The notes beneath the pieces are model-generated. The model saw only the letters and a list, made by a program, of their open reading frames with translations. It did not search any database and was not told the origin of the DNA. Positions 8,555-15,826 of a stretch of DNA of 64,000 nt are shown piece after piece. Made by a program: the position numbers and the translations under genes. Numbering within the stretch: position 1 is the stretch's first letter; each line of letters begins with the position of its first letter. Source of the stretch: Acuticoccus sp039034015 (GTDB taxonomy: Bacteria > Pseudomonadota > Alphaproteobacteria > Rhizobiales > Amorphaceae); assembly GCA_039034015.1 (NCBI GenBank), contig JBCCBM010000019.1:1-64000 (forward strand), given 5' to 3'.

Positions 8555-8631
8555 GTCCCCGTAGCTCAGCAGGATAGAGCATCAGATTCCTAATCTGAGG
8601 GTCACAGGTTCGAATCCTGTCGGGGACACCA
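8555..8631 (+). tRNA. tRNA-Arg (anticodon CCT)
   Basis: A 77-base cloverleaf with CCA encoded. The acceptor stem GTCCCCG pairs with CGGGGAC, the anticodon stem TCAGA/TCTGA encloses the loop TTCCTAA with anticodon CCT at 8589-8591, and the T-arm has GGTTCGAATCC. It reads AGG codons. The flanking region downstream carries AT-richer DNA and a broken sulfotransferase gene, as is common next to tRNA integration targets. Confidence 0.97.
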
Positions 8632-8632
8632 T

Positions 8633-8695
8633 TTTTGTTGCGCTAACGCGCTTCGCGCTGCTTGAGCGCGGTTTTGTTGCGCTAACGCGCTTCGC
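8633..8695. repeat. 24-bp direct repeat pair downstream of tRNA-Arg
   Basis: The 24 bases at 8633-8656 and 8672-8695 are identical (TTTTGTTGCGCTAACGCG continuing to CTTCGC). The copies are 39 bases apart and bracket the hairpin that probably ends the tRNA transcript. They do not match the tRNA 3' end, so they are not a classical attachment duplication. Confidence 0.75.
8654..8675 (+). terminator. Probable terminator after tRNA-Arg
   Basis: CGCGCT (8654-8659) and AGCGCG (8665-8670) form a perfect 6-bp stem with a 5-base loop, followed by GTTTT. It lies 23 bases after the tRNA end. The T-run is short, so this is moderate evidence. Confidence 0.5.
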
Positions 8696-8778
8696 ACCGC
8701 CGGGGGACAGGAAGCCGCTTTGGTGCGGCTGCCGTGGGGCGCCGGTCGGCGGAGCGGCTGGGCGAAAGCCTGCCGGGC

Positions 8779-9441
8779 TCAGCGCTCGTAGCCGAAGCGA
8801 ATAAAATCTTCCTTGTAAACTTTGTAGATGCGCCTTTTCGCAAATAGGCTCAGATCTGGGTAGAACCGCGGATGAGCAAAGTCGTCGCGGATCTGTGTTG
8901 TTTCGTTTCGCACCGGCAGATGCCTGTCTTTGAACGAGACACCAAGCTTGGATTTCAGCTGCTCAAGCGCCTCCTCAAGCCTTTCGTATCGAAAGACAGA
9001 ATTTATTTGATACGGCGTTCCGAACCCTGCGAAATTGACAAAGGGTAGCCAACGCGCCTACGCGGCGTCCTCCCGGAACGGACGGACTTTAATGTATCGG
9101 TCGATATAGTCCGTCCACGAGAATGCGTCCGACACATGCCGGCCCGAACCCTCCTCGCCGACATAACTGGACAAATACATGCGATAAAGAGACTGAACCC
9201 GCGTATAGGGATGCCGAACGAACGCGAACGAATAATAGTCAGCCCAGCGATGGCCCGCGCGCTCCAATGCCTTCCCCGCGTTTGACGCATCAATGTGAAC
9301 ATAAAAAGGGTTTTCGGGGCTCACATCCTGCGCGGCAATCCCTTTCACGTCAGAAATTGGATTTAAGAAAGTCCGGATCGTTCGTGATGCCGTTCGCGGA
9401 TACGCGAGAAAAATGAATTTCCGCTGGTGAGACAGCCGCAT
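8779..9441 (-). pseudogene. Sulfotransferase-family pseudogene with in-frame TAG
   Basis: The first part encodes a P-loop-like FIFLAYPRTASRTIRTFL, matching the 5'-phosphosulfate loop of PAPS-dependent sulfotransferases, and FAFVRHPYTRVQSLYRMYL, matching the 3'-phosphate-binding region. A TAG at 9058-9060 interrupts the frame after PFREDAA. Reading on in the same frame for 92 codons gives a typical C-terminus: FRYERLEEALEQLKSKLG, then KVYKEDFIRFGYER and a stop at 8779. One nonsense change therefore splits one gene. I choose the ATG at 9441, with GAGGA six bases before it; a TTG at 9465 is an alternative. The DNA is visibly AT-richer than its neighbours, which suggests horizontal origin. Confidence 0.82.
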
Positions 9442-9606
9442 CCCCAATCCTCGCGACGTCAACAATTCTCTTCAATAAGCACCACGGGATAAGAGGGTTT
9501 CGGCGCGCCCATCAGCGCGACCAGCAGTATAAGCGCTATGCCTGCGGGGCATAGGCCGCCAAAACGGCACACTGAACACACCGCCGGGGCCCCAACCCGC
9601 GCGCGC

Positions 9607-10605
9607 CTAACTGGTGCCGCCAGGGGTCAGAGTTGCCCCAATATCGATGTGCTGGGGCGCAATGTCCCCCTCGAAGGCGGCCATCAAAACGTCGGCGACC
9701 CGCTCGCCAATCTGGCGGGCGCACACATCAACCGTCGTGATCGCAGGCTCGCAGACCGTTGCCACCTCAAACCGGCCAAACCCCGTGATTGCCAGCGTGC
9801 CCGGTACATCAAGCCCCAGGCGGCGACAGGCCGAAAGCGCGCCAAAGGCCACCGGGTCCGACACACAGACCAGCGCGTCGAATGCTGCCACATCGCGGCC
9901 CATGGAGGCCACCAGCGCTGCGCTGTGGCGCATGGAGACCGGCGCCTCGCCGGCCTCCAATACCGTCATCGTCAAACCGTGGGCCGCGGCGGCCGCCAAG
10001 GCACCCTCGCGCCGCTCCGCCCCCCGCTGGTCGCCCCCCGCCGCCGCGCCGATGAAGGCAAGGCGCCGCCGCCCGGTCGCCACAAGGTGCTCCACCACAA
10101 GCGCCATCGCCGCAGCGTTGGAAAACCCCACCGCATGGCCGAGCGGCCTTGCCGGAAGATCCCACATCTCAATCACCGGCACACGCCGCGCGCTCACCAA
10201 AGCGCGGGTGGCGGCGGTGTGATGGCCACCGGTGAGGATCAACGCCTCCGGGTTGCGGGTCAAAAGTTGGCGCACCAACGCCTCCTCCTTCGCCACCCGG
10301 TAGTTGGTGGCGCCCACGAGGAGCTGCATCTCGCTCCCCTCCATGGCCCCGGAAAGGCCGCGATAGGTCTCGGCAAAGTTGGCGTTGTTGAGGCTCGGCA
10401 GCGTCATGGCCACAAAGCCGCTCTTTTGGGTGCGAAAGGCGGTGGCGGTGCTGTCGTAAGTGTAGCCGAGCGCGTCCGCCGTCGTTCGGATTTTTTGGCG
10501 CGTCTCGGCGCTCACCGCCACATCATCGCGCAGGGCGCGGCTCACCGTCATCGTGGAGACGCCAACGGCCGCCGCAACATCGCGCATCGTCACCCGCATG
10601 GGCAT
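9607..10605 (-). CDS. LacI-family transcriptional regulator (GntR-type)
   Basis: The 332-residue repressor has an N-terminal helix-turn-helix (VTMRDVAAAVGVSTMTVSRA, residues 5-24) and a periplasmic-binding-protein-like effector domain. Similarity is closest in style to gluconate/idonate repressors, for example QKSGFVAMTLPSLNNANFAE. It is the last gene of the minus-strand unit SDR, 3-HIBDH-like, dimeric-barrel protein, regulator, so it probably controls it through the palindrome at 12648-12661. The effector would be a sugar acid, which is inference. The start at 10605 is followed by two further in-frame ATGs, so the exact N-terminus is uncertain. Confidence 0.88.
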   Translation of the reverse strand: MPMRVTMRDVAAAVGVSTMTVSRALRDDVAVSAETRQKIRTTADALGYTYDSTATAFRTQKSGFVAMTLPSLNNANFAETYRGLSGAMEGSEMQLLVGATNYRVAKEEALVRQLLTRNPEALILTGGHHTAATRALVSARRVPVIEMWDLPARPLGHAVGFSNAAAMALVVEHLVATGRRRLAFIGAAAGGDQRGAERREGALAAAAAHGLTMTVLEAGEAPVSMRHSAALVASMGRDVAAFDALVCVSDPVAFGALSACRRLGLDVPGTLAITGFGRFEVATVCEPAITTVDVCARQIGERVADVLMAAFEGDIAPQHIDIGATLTPGGTS

Positions 10606-10610
10606 CGCCG

Positions 10611-10943
10611 CTAGGGCGTGTACGCGTTCAACTGCGTCACATGGTGGTGGATGCGCCCTTCAAAATACGCGTCCACAATCTCGCCCGTCACCGCCTTGGA
10701 CTGCCAGCGCGCGTCACTCTGCAGCGCGCCCTCCATGGTGGCCGCATCCGGGTAGGTGATCGCAAGGATGAGCGGAAATTCCGGCGCCCCTTCATCGCGA
10801 TCGTCGGAAAACATGACGCGCACGTCCGTGTGGCCCGGAAAGGCCGTCCACAGGGGCACCAGGCGATCGCGCACTGCGGCGCGAAACGCTGCCACGTTTT
10901 CGGGCGCAACCGTCCCCTCAAAAAGGGCAAATCGTGTGATCAT
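10611..10943 (-). CDS. Small dimeric alpha-beta barrel protein (EthD/ABM-like)
   Basis: The 110-residue protein (MITRFALFEGTVAPENVAAF) has the size and pattern of a ferredoxin-like dimeric barrel, with FEGTV near the start and ILAITYPDAATMEGAL in the second half. Such proteins are often small isomerases, monooxygenase partners or decyclases, but no substrate can be named here. It overlaps the stop of the upstream dehydrogenase gene as ATGA and lies 5 bases before the LacI gene, so it belongs to the sugar-acid operon. Confidence 0.65.
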   Translation of the reverse strand: MITRFALFEGTVAPENVAAFRAAVRDRLVPLWTAFPGHTDVRVMFSDDRDEGAPEFPLILAITYPDAATMEGALQSDARWQSKAVTGEIVDAYFEGRIHHHVTQLNAYTP

Positions 10944-11824
10944 GGCGCGTCCTTTCGTGCACCGTCAAAGAACTCCATGACCATGGCCTGGTCTTCGCCG
11001 CCCAAACCCGCCGCGGTCAACAGGCGGTGGATCTCGCCGCAGAGCGCGGTCATGGGCATCGCGGTCCCGGTTTGGCGGGCAAGGTCGTTCACCGCGTTCA
11101 AGTCCTTGACCATGTTGTCGATCCGGCCCGTGCGCCGATAGTCCTTATTGGCGTAGCGGGGGCCGTACTCTTGCAACAGCGCGCTGTCGGCCCGGCCGCC
11201 CTTCAGCGCCTCCGGGATTTTGGCCGCGTCCACCCCCGCGTCGAGCGCGAGCCGCGTTGCCTCGGCGACGGCCAAAAAGCCGAGCCCGCACAAGACCTGG
11301 TTGATCAGCTTTGTGGTCTGCCCGGCGCCGGAGGGGCCCATGTGCGTGTAGTTGGTCGCCACGTGGCGCAGCGCCGTGTGGGCGCGGGCGACATCGCCTG
11401 GCTCGCCGCCCGCCATCAGCGTCAGTTCGCCGATCAGCGCCTTGGGCGCCCCGCCGGACAGTGGGCTGTCCACCCACGCGAGCCCCTTTTCGGCGGCGCG
11501 CTTGGCAAACTCGCGCGTTGCCTCCGGCTCGATGGATGACATGTCGATGATGAGGGTGCCGGGCGCGGCGCCCGCCACAATCCCCTTCTCGCCAAAGGCC
11601 GCAAGCCCAACAATCTTTGACGCATTCAGCGACGTGATCACAAAATCGCTGCCGGTCGCCGCGTCCGCCGCCGAGGCTGCCGCGATGGCGCCCTTTGCGA
11701 CGAGCGCTGCCACCTTCTCCCCATCAAGGTCAAAGACCTTGAGCGTGTTGCCTGTTTCCAAAAGGCGGGTGCCGATGGCGCCGCCCATGGCGCCCGCCCC
11801 CACAAGACCGATCGCTTCACCCAT
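10940..11824 (-). CDS. Beta-hydroxyacid dehydrogenase (3-HIBDH/GarR family)
   Basis: This 294-residue NAD(P)-dependent enzyme oxidises or reduces a short beta-hydroxyacid such as tartronate semialdehyde or a sugar-derived acid. The Rossmann motif GLVGAGAMGGAIG opens the protein, the substrate motif DSPLSGGAPKA is near residue 118, and the catalytic lysine sits in GAGQTTKLINQ near residue 170. It is eleven bases downstream of an idnO-like SDR gene and overlaps the next gene by 4 bases. The substrate is unknown; context points to hexonate catabolism. Confidence 0.87.
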   Translation of the reverse strand: MGEAIGLVGAGAMGGAIGTRLLETGNTLKVFDLDGEKVAALVAKGAIAAASAADAATGSDFVITSLNASKIVGLAAFGEKGIVAGAAPGTLIIDMSSIEPEATREFAKRAAEKGLAWVDSPLSGGAPKALIGELTLMAGGEPGDVARAHTALRHVATNYTHMGPSGAGQTTKLINQVLCGLGFLAVAEATRLALDAGVDAAKIPEALKGGRADSALLQEYGPRYANKDYRRTGRIDNMVKDLNAVNDLARQTGTAMPMTALCGEIHRLLTAAGLGGEDQAMVMEFFDGARKDAP

Positions 11825-11834
11825 GTCGATCTCC

Positions 11835-12593
11835 TTAAAGCGAGGCCGTGATGCCGCCGTCCACGAACAGCGTGTGGCCGTTCACAAAGCTGGACGCGGG
11901 CGAGGACAAGAAGACGCACGCGCCCACCAGCTCCTCCACCTTGCCCCAGCGCCCGGCGGGGGTGCGCTTTTCAAGCCAGGCGGAAAAGTCGGGGTCGGCG
12001 ACGAGGGCAGCGTTGAGCGGGGTGTCAAAATAGCCAGGCGCAATGGCGTTGCATTGGAGGCCGTGGCGGGCCCAGTCCGTCGCCATCCCCTTCGTGAGGT
12101 TGCCCACCGCGCCTTTCGTGGCCGTGTAGGGCGCAATGCCGGGCCGGGCGAGTGCGGTTTGCACGCTCGCTATATTGATGATTTTACCGGCCCCGCGCCC
12201 GATCATGTGCCGGGCGACGGCCTGGCCCACATGAAAAACGCTCGCCACGTTGGTCTGGAGGAGCCGCTCAAAGGCGTCGGCGGGAAAATCCTCCAGCGGG
12301 GTGCGAAATTGCATTCCGGCATTGTTGACGAGGATGTCGATGGGGCCAACGCTTGCCTCAAACCCATCCACCGCCGCGCGCACAGCGTCATGATCGGTGA
12401 CGTCAAAGGCGAGGGTGTCGACGCTGGCGCTGGACAGCGTGGCGGCGGCCGCGTCGAGCTTTGCCCCGTCGCGGCCGTTCAGCACCACAGCGGCGCCCGC
12501 ATCGGCGAGGCCCTTGGCGAGGGCAAAGCCGATCCCCTGGGACGAGCCGGTGATGAGGGCGCGCGACCCTTTGAGTGAGAACAAATCGGCCAC
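11835..12593 (-). CDS. SDR oxidoreductase, gluconate 5-dehydrogenase type
   Basis: A 252-residue classical short-chain dehydrogenase with TGSSQGIGFALAKG for cofactor binding, LVNNAGMQFR, the catalytic Ser in NIASVQTALARPG and YTATKGA carrying the Tyr-Lys pair. Overall pattern (NGRDGAKLDAAA, FFLSSPASSF-like C-terminal segment, VDGGITASL end) fits gluconate 5-dehydrogenase (idnO), which interconverts 5-ketogluconate and gluconate. The idnD-like gene on the opposite strand supports this. A divergent promoter with a LacI-type palindrome lies immediately upstream. Confidence 0.85.
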   Translation of the reverse strand: MADLFSLKGSRALITGSSQGIGFALAKGLADAGAAVVLNGRDGAKLDAAAATLSSASVDTLAFDVTDHDAVRAAVDGFEASVGPIDILVNNAGMQFRTPLEDFPADAFERLLQTNVASVFHVGQAVARHMIGRGAGKIINIASVQTALARPGIAPYTATKGAVGNLTKGMATDWARHGLQCNAIAPGYFDTPLNAALVADPDFSAWLEKRTPAGRWGKVEELVGACVFLSSPASSFVNGHTLFVDGGITASL

Positions 12594-12643
12594 AGCGTCC
12601 CTTCCCGGTGGTGGGCCATTGACAGGTTGGCCCGGTTGACGCG

Positions 12644-12672
12644 ATCATGTTACCGATAACACACCCTGTCAA
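12644..12672 (-). promoter_or_regulatory. Candidate promoter for the SDR operon
   Basis: On the minus strand TTGACA (12672-12667) is followed after exactly 17 bases by CATGAT (12649-12644), a fair -35/-10 pair. The LacI-type palindrome occupies the spacer, a classical repressor position. Confidence 0.5.
12648..12661. promoter_or_regulatory. LacI/GntR-type operator
   Basis: TGTTACCGATAACA is a near-perfect palindrome that resembles the TGTTACC-GGTAACA consensus of gluconate repressors (GntR/IdnR). It lies between the divergent SDR and 2-hydroxyacid dehydrogenase genes and so could control both. Confidence 0.75.
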
Positions 12673-12695
12673 CCGCCGGAGACGCGCTGATCGCC

Positions 12696-13643
12696 ATGGC
12701 CAAACCCACCGTCCTGCAAATCGGCCCCTATCCGGAATGGGACCAAGGGCCCCTCGATGCCGCCTTCGCGGTCAAGCGTCTGTTCGAGGCGGACGACCGT
12801 GACGGTTTCATCGCCGAACATGGCCCGGCCGTGCGCGCCATCGCCACCCGGGGCGAACTTGGCGCGAACGCTGCCATAATCGCCGCCTGCCCCAACTTAG
12901 AGATCATCTCGGTCTACGGCGTCGGCACCGATGCGGTGGACCTTGAGGCCGCCAAAGGCCGCGGCATTCGCGTCACCAACACGCCGGACGTTCTGACGGG
13001 CGATGTGGCGGACCTTGGCGTTGCCATGATGCTCGTCCAATCCCGCGGGATGATTGGTGCCGAAACCTGGGTGCGTGACGGCTCATGGGCGCAAAAGGGG
13101 CTTTATCCGCTCAAACGCCGTGTGTTCGGCCGCAAGGCGGGCGTTTTGGGCCTGGGGCGTATCGGCTTTGAGGTCGCCAAACGCCTGGAAGGCTTTGGGA
13201 TGGACATTGCCTACACCGACCTTGCCGCCCGGGACGATGCCGCCGGGTGGACCTTCATCCCCTCCGCGGTCGACCTTGGCACCCATGCCGACTTCCTCTT
13301 CGTGACCCTCGCGGCTTCCGCCAAAACGCGCCACATCGTGAGCCGCGATGTGATCGAGGCGGTTGGCCCCGAGGGCATGATCATCAACATTTCGCGCGCC
13401 TCCAACATCGACGAAGACGCGCTGATTGCAGCGCTGCAATCAGGCGCGCTGGGCTCCGCCGCGCTCGACGTCTTTGAGGGGGAACCCGCGCTCGACCCGC
13501 GCTTTTTGGCGCTTCCCAACGTCCTCCTCCAGCCCCACCATGCGAGCGGGACGGTGGAAACGCGCAAGGCCATGGGCAAGCTGGTGCGGGACAATCTGGC
13601 CGCGCACTTTGCCGGAAAGCCGCTTCTGACGGCGGTGGTCTGA
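12696..13643 (+). CDS. D-isomer-specific 2-hydroxyacid dehydrogenase (ketogluconate/hydroxypyruvate reductase type)
   Basis: The 315-residue NAD(P)-dependent enzyme reduces a 2-keto acid to the D-2-hydroxy acid. It has VYGVGTDAVDL, the cofactor motif GVLGLGRIGFEVAKRL near residue 150, the catalytic Arg in INISRAS and the His in QPHHASGT. Given the neighbours, 2-ketogluconate or hydroxypyruvate is a plausible substrate, but sequence alone does not decide. It is followed after one base by the idonate dehydrogenase gene, and shares a divergent promoter region with the SDR operon. Confidence 0.88.
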   Translation: MAKPTVLQIGPYPEWDQGPLDAAFAVKRLFEADDRDGFIAEHGPAVRAIATRGELGANAAIIAACPNLEIISVYGVGTDAVDLEAAKGRGIRVTNTPDVLTGDVADLGVAMMLVQSRGMIGAETWVRDGSWAQKGLYPLKRRVFGRKAGVLGLGRIGFEVAKRLEGFGMDIAYTDLAARDDAAGWTFIPSAVDLGTHADFLFVTLAASAKTRHIVSRDVIEAVGPEGMIINISRASNIDEDALIAALQSGALGSAALDVFEGEPALDPRFLALPNVLLQPHHASGTVETRKAMGKLVRDNLAAHFAGKPLLTAVV

Positions 13644-13644
13644 G

Positions 13645-14673
13645 ATGAAAACCATCACCGTCCACGGCGAAAAAGACCTTCGCATCGAGACCCATGACCC
13701 CGGCACCCCGGGCCCCGGCGAGGTCCTGGTGGCGATGGAAGCGGGCGGCATCTGCGGCTCGGACTTGCATTATTACAATCACGGCGGCATCGGCGCCATC
13801 CGCCTCAAGGAGCCGATGATCCTGGGCCATGAGGTGTCGGGCCGCGTCTCCGCCCTTGGCACGGGCGTCACCGGGCTCGGCGTCGGCGATCTTGTGGCGC
13901 TCTCCCCCTCGCGGCCCTGTGGCACGTGCCGCTACTGCCTGGAGGGGCGGCAAAACCACTGCGAAAACATGCGCTTTTATGGCTCCGCCATGCCCTTCCC
14001 ACACATCCAGGGCGCCTTTCGCGAAGAGATTGTGGCGGACGCCAGCCAGTGCGCCCCCGCCACCGGCCTCTCCGCGGCGGAGGCTGCCATGGCCGAGCCC
14101 CTTTCCGTGGTCCTCCACGGGGCAAAGCTTGCTGGCGACCTTTCCGGGAAACGCGTTCTCGTCACGGGTTGCGGGCCGATCGGGGCGCTCGCCGTCCTCG
14201 TCGCGCGGGCGGCGGGCGCGCTCCAAATTGTGGCGACCGATGTTGCTGACTTTACCCTCTCCAAGGCCGAAGAGGTGGGCGCGGACGAGACCATCAATGT
14301 GGCAACCAACGCGGGCGCCCTCTCCCGCTACACCGCCGGCAAGGGCCACTTTGATGTGCACTTTGAGTGCAGCGGGGTGGCCGCCGCGCTCCATGCCGCC
14401 GTCCCGACCCTGCGGCCCGGCGCAACCCTCGTCCAGCTCGGCCTTGGGGGGGACATGACGCTCCCCGTTCAAGCGATGACGGCCAAGGAAATCGTGATGA
14501 AAGGCTCATTCCGCTTCCACCACGAGTTTCCGCTGGCGGTGGAGATGATGCGGGCGGGGCGCATCAATGTGGCGCCGCTGGTGACGCAAACGCTGCCCCT
14601 TGATGACGCGGTCGCGGCCTTTACCCTCGCGTCGGACCGCAGCCAGGCGATCAAGGTGCAGATCGCGTTCTAG
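13645..14673 (+). CDS. L-idonate 5-dehydrogenase-like zinc dehydrogenase
   Basis: A 342-residue medium-chain zinc alcohol dehydrogenase. The catalytic zinc ligands appear in GGICGSDLHYYNHGGIG and LGHEVSGRV; the four structural zinc cysteines lie in PCGTCRYCLEGRQNHCEN. The Rossmann motif is VTGCGPIGALAVL. The HYYNHGGIG segment and the MKTITVHGEKDLRIE start are typical of L-idonate 5-dehydrogenase (idnD), which oxidises L-idonate to 5-ketogluconate. This pairs with the idnO-like SDR across the divergent promoter. The stop overlaps the stop of the converging LacI gene. Confidence 0.87.
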   Translation: MKTITVHGEKDLRIETHDPGTPGPGEVLVAMEAGGICGSDLHYYNHGGIGAIRLKEPMILGHEVSGRVSALGTGVTGLGVGDLVALSPSRPCGTCRYCLEGRQNHCENMRFYGSAMPFPHIQGAFREEIVADASQCAPATGLSAAEAAMAEPLSVVLHGAKLAGDLSGKRVLVTGCGPIGALAVLVARAAGALQIVATDVADFTLSKAEEVGADETINVATNAGALSRYTAGKGHFDVHFECSGVAAALHAAVPTLRPGATLVQLGLGGDMTLPVQAMTAKEIVMKGSFRFHHEFPLAVEMMRAGRINVAPLVTQTLPLDDAVAAFTLASDRSQAIKVQIAF

Positions 14674-15701
14674 CGCTCAGGCGCGACCGTTGTGCCGGGG
14701 ATGAGGTGAAAGCCAATGTCCCGGCAGGCGGCCATGGGCTCGTTGGAAAGGCGCGCCAGCATCATTTCCGCGGCAGCTTGACCCAGGCGAAGGTGGGGCA
14801 CGTGGCACGAGGTGAGCCGTTTTGGGAGCACCGAGGCAATCGGGAGATCGCCCCAACCGGCAATGCCGATGTCGCCGGGCACGGCCATCCCTCGCGCGCT
14901 CACGTACTGCAGGCCGCCGAAGGCCATGGCGTCGTTTTGGTAGAAGATCGCGTCCACATCGGGCGCGGCGGCGAGCAGCTGCTCGGTGCCGTAGTGGCCG
15001 GTATAGTAGGTGGCGGTGTCGTGGAGGCACAGCTGCTTGGTGACGCGCCCGCCGCCGCCCTCCACCGCGCGGCAAAACCCGTCGAGCCGGGTTGTGGCCG
15101 CGTTCGCCGTGTCGTGGGACGTGCCCACATAGCCAAGGCGCGTATAACCCCGGCCGGCCAGGAAGCGGCCCATGGCAAAGCCGGAATCGAAATGGTTGAT
15201 GCCAACGCTCATGTCGAGCGGGCTGGAGTTGAGATCCCAAATCTCCACAATGGGGACGCCGGCGCTGCGCAAAAGGTCGGTTGCGCGCGGTGAGTGGTAG
15301 CGCCCCGTCAGGATGAGGCCGGCGGGCTGCCAGGAGAGGACGGTTTTGATCCAATCCTCCTCGGCCGCCAACGTGTGCTGGGTGAGGCCGAGGACCGTTT
15401 GGTGGCCGAAGGCGCCGAGCTTGCGGTCAATCCCCTCCAAAACCTGGGAAAAGACTTCGTTCCCAAGATCTGGGATCGCGACACCCACGAAGGTTGAGGT
15501 TTTGTCGCCCGCGAAGACTGTGGCAAGCCGGTTCGGCAGGTAACCCAGCGCATCCACCTGTTCCATCACCAGCGCACGGGTTTTTTCCGAATAGCCGCCT
15601 TCACCGCGCAGGACGCGGCTTGCGGTCATTTTGGAAACGCCTGCCGCCCGCGCCACCTCAGACAGGCTTACCCGGTTGGATTTATTCGACTTTTCGGACA
15701 T
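14670..15701 (-). CDS. LacI-family transcriptional regulator
   Basis: A 343-residue repressor with the helix-turn-helix VSLSEVARAAGVSKMTASRV (residues 11-30) and an effector domain typical of gluconate/idonate repressors (VEIWDLNSSPLDMSVGINH). It is divergent from the first tandem sugar importer, and two identical GTTACGGGTAAC palindromes lie in the 125-base space between them, so it very likely controls the importer operon and itself. Tail-to-tail with the idonate dehydrogenase gene. Confidence 0.9.
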   Translation of the reverse strand: MSEKSNKSNRVSLSEVARAAGVSKMTASRVLRGEGGYSEKTRALVMEQVDALGYLPNRLATVFAGDKTSTFVGVAIPDLGNEVFSQVLEGIDRKLGAFGHQTVLGLTQHTLAAEEDWIKTVLSWQPAGLILTGRYHSPRATDLLRSAGVPIVEIWDLNSSPLDMSVGINHFDSGFAMGRFLAGRGYTRLGYVGTSHDTANAATTRLDGFCRAVEGGGGRVTKQLCLHDTATYYTGHYGTEQLLAAAPDVDAIFYQNDAMAFGGLQYVSARGMAVPGDIGIAGWGDLPIASVLPKRLTSCHVPHLRLGQAAAEMMLARLSNEPMAACRDIGFHLIPGTTVAPER

Positions 15702-15715
15702 TCCTGAAAACTTGC

Positions 15716-15727
15716 GTTACGGGTAAC
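15716..15727. promoter_or_regulatory. LacI-type operator, copy 1
   Basis: GTTACGGGTAAC, an imperfect palindrome, 14 bases upstream of the LacI start codon. It is identical to the copy at 15772-15783. Confidence 0.75.
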
Positions 15728-15771
15728 TTTCGTCTTGACAGACGGGGCCGTTCGCCGGAAGCTTAACCCAC

Positions 15772-15783
15772 GTTACGGGTAAC
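15772..15783. promoter_or_regulatory. LacI-type operator, copy 2
   Basis: Second GTTACGGGTAAC, spaced 56 bp from the first (start to start). A TTGACA at 15735-15740 lies between the two, so a repressor bridging both sites would trap the importer promoter; no clear -10 is visible. Confidence 0.75.
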
Positions 15784-15826
15784 TCCAAAAGAAAACGAGA
15801 AACGCCCGAACGTGGAGGAACGCGTC

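Larger units (their letters stand above)
8632..8778. other. Short spacer between tRNA-Arg and sulfotransferase pseudogene
   Basis: Contains the direct repeat pair and terminator listed above and then GC-rich sequence in which I see no gene or regulatory site. Confidence 0.4.

Noticed and set aside
8633..8695. Attachment-site duplication of tRNA-Arg
   Set aside because: The 24-bp repeats do not contain tRNA 3' sequence, and no integrase gene is present.
9058..9060. Programmed amber read-through (for example pyrrolysine) in the sulfotransferase
   Set aside because: No pyrrolysine genes or insertion context are visible, and the AT-rich region looks like decaying acquired DNA; a nonsense mutation is the simpler reading.
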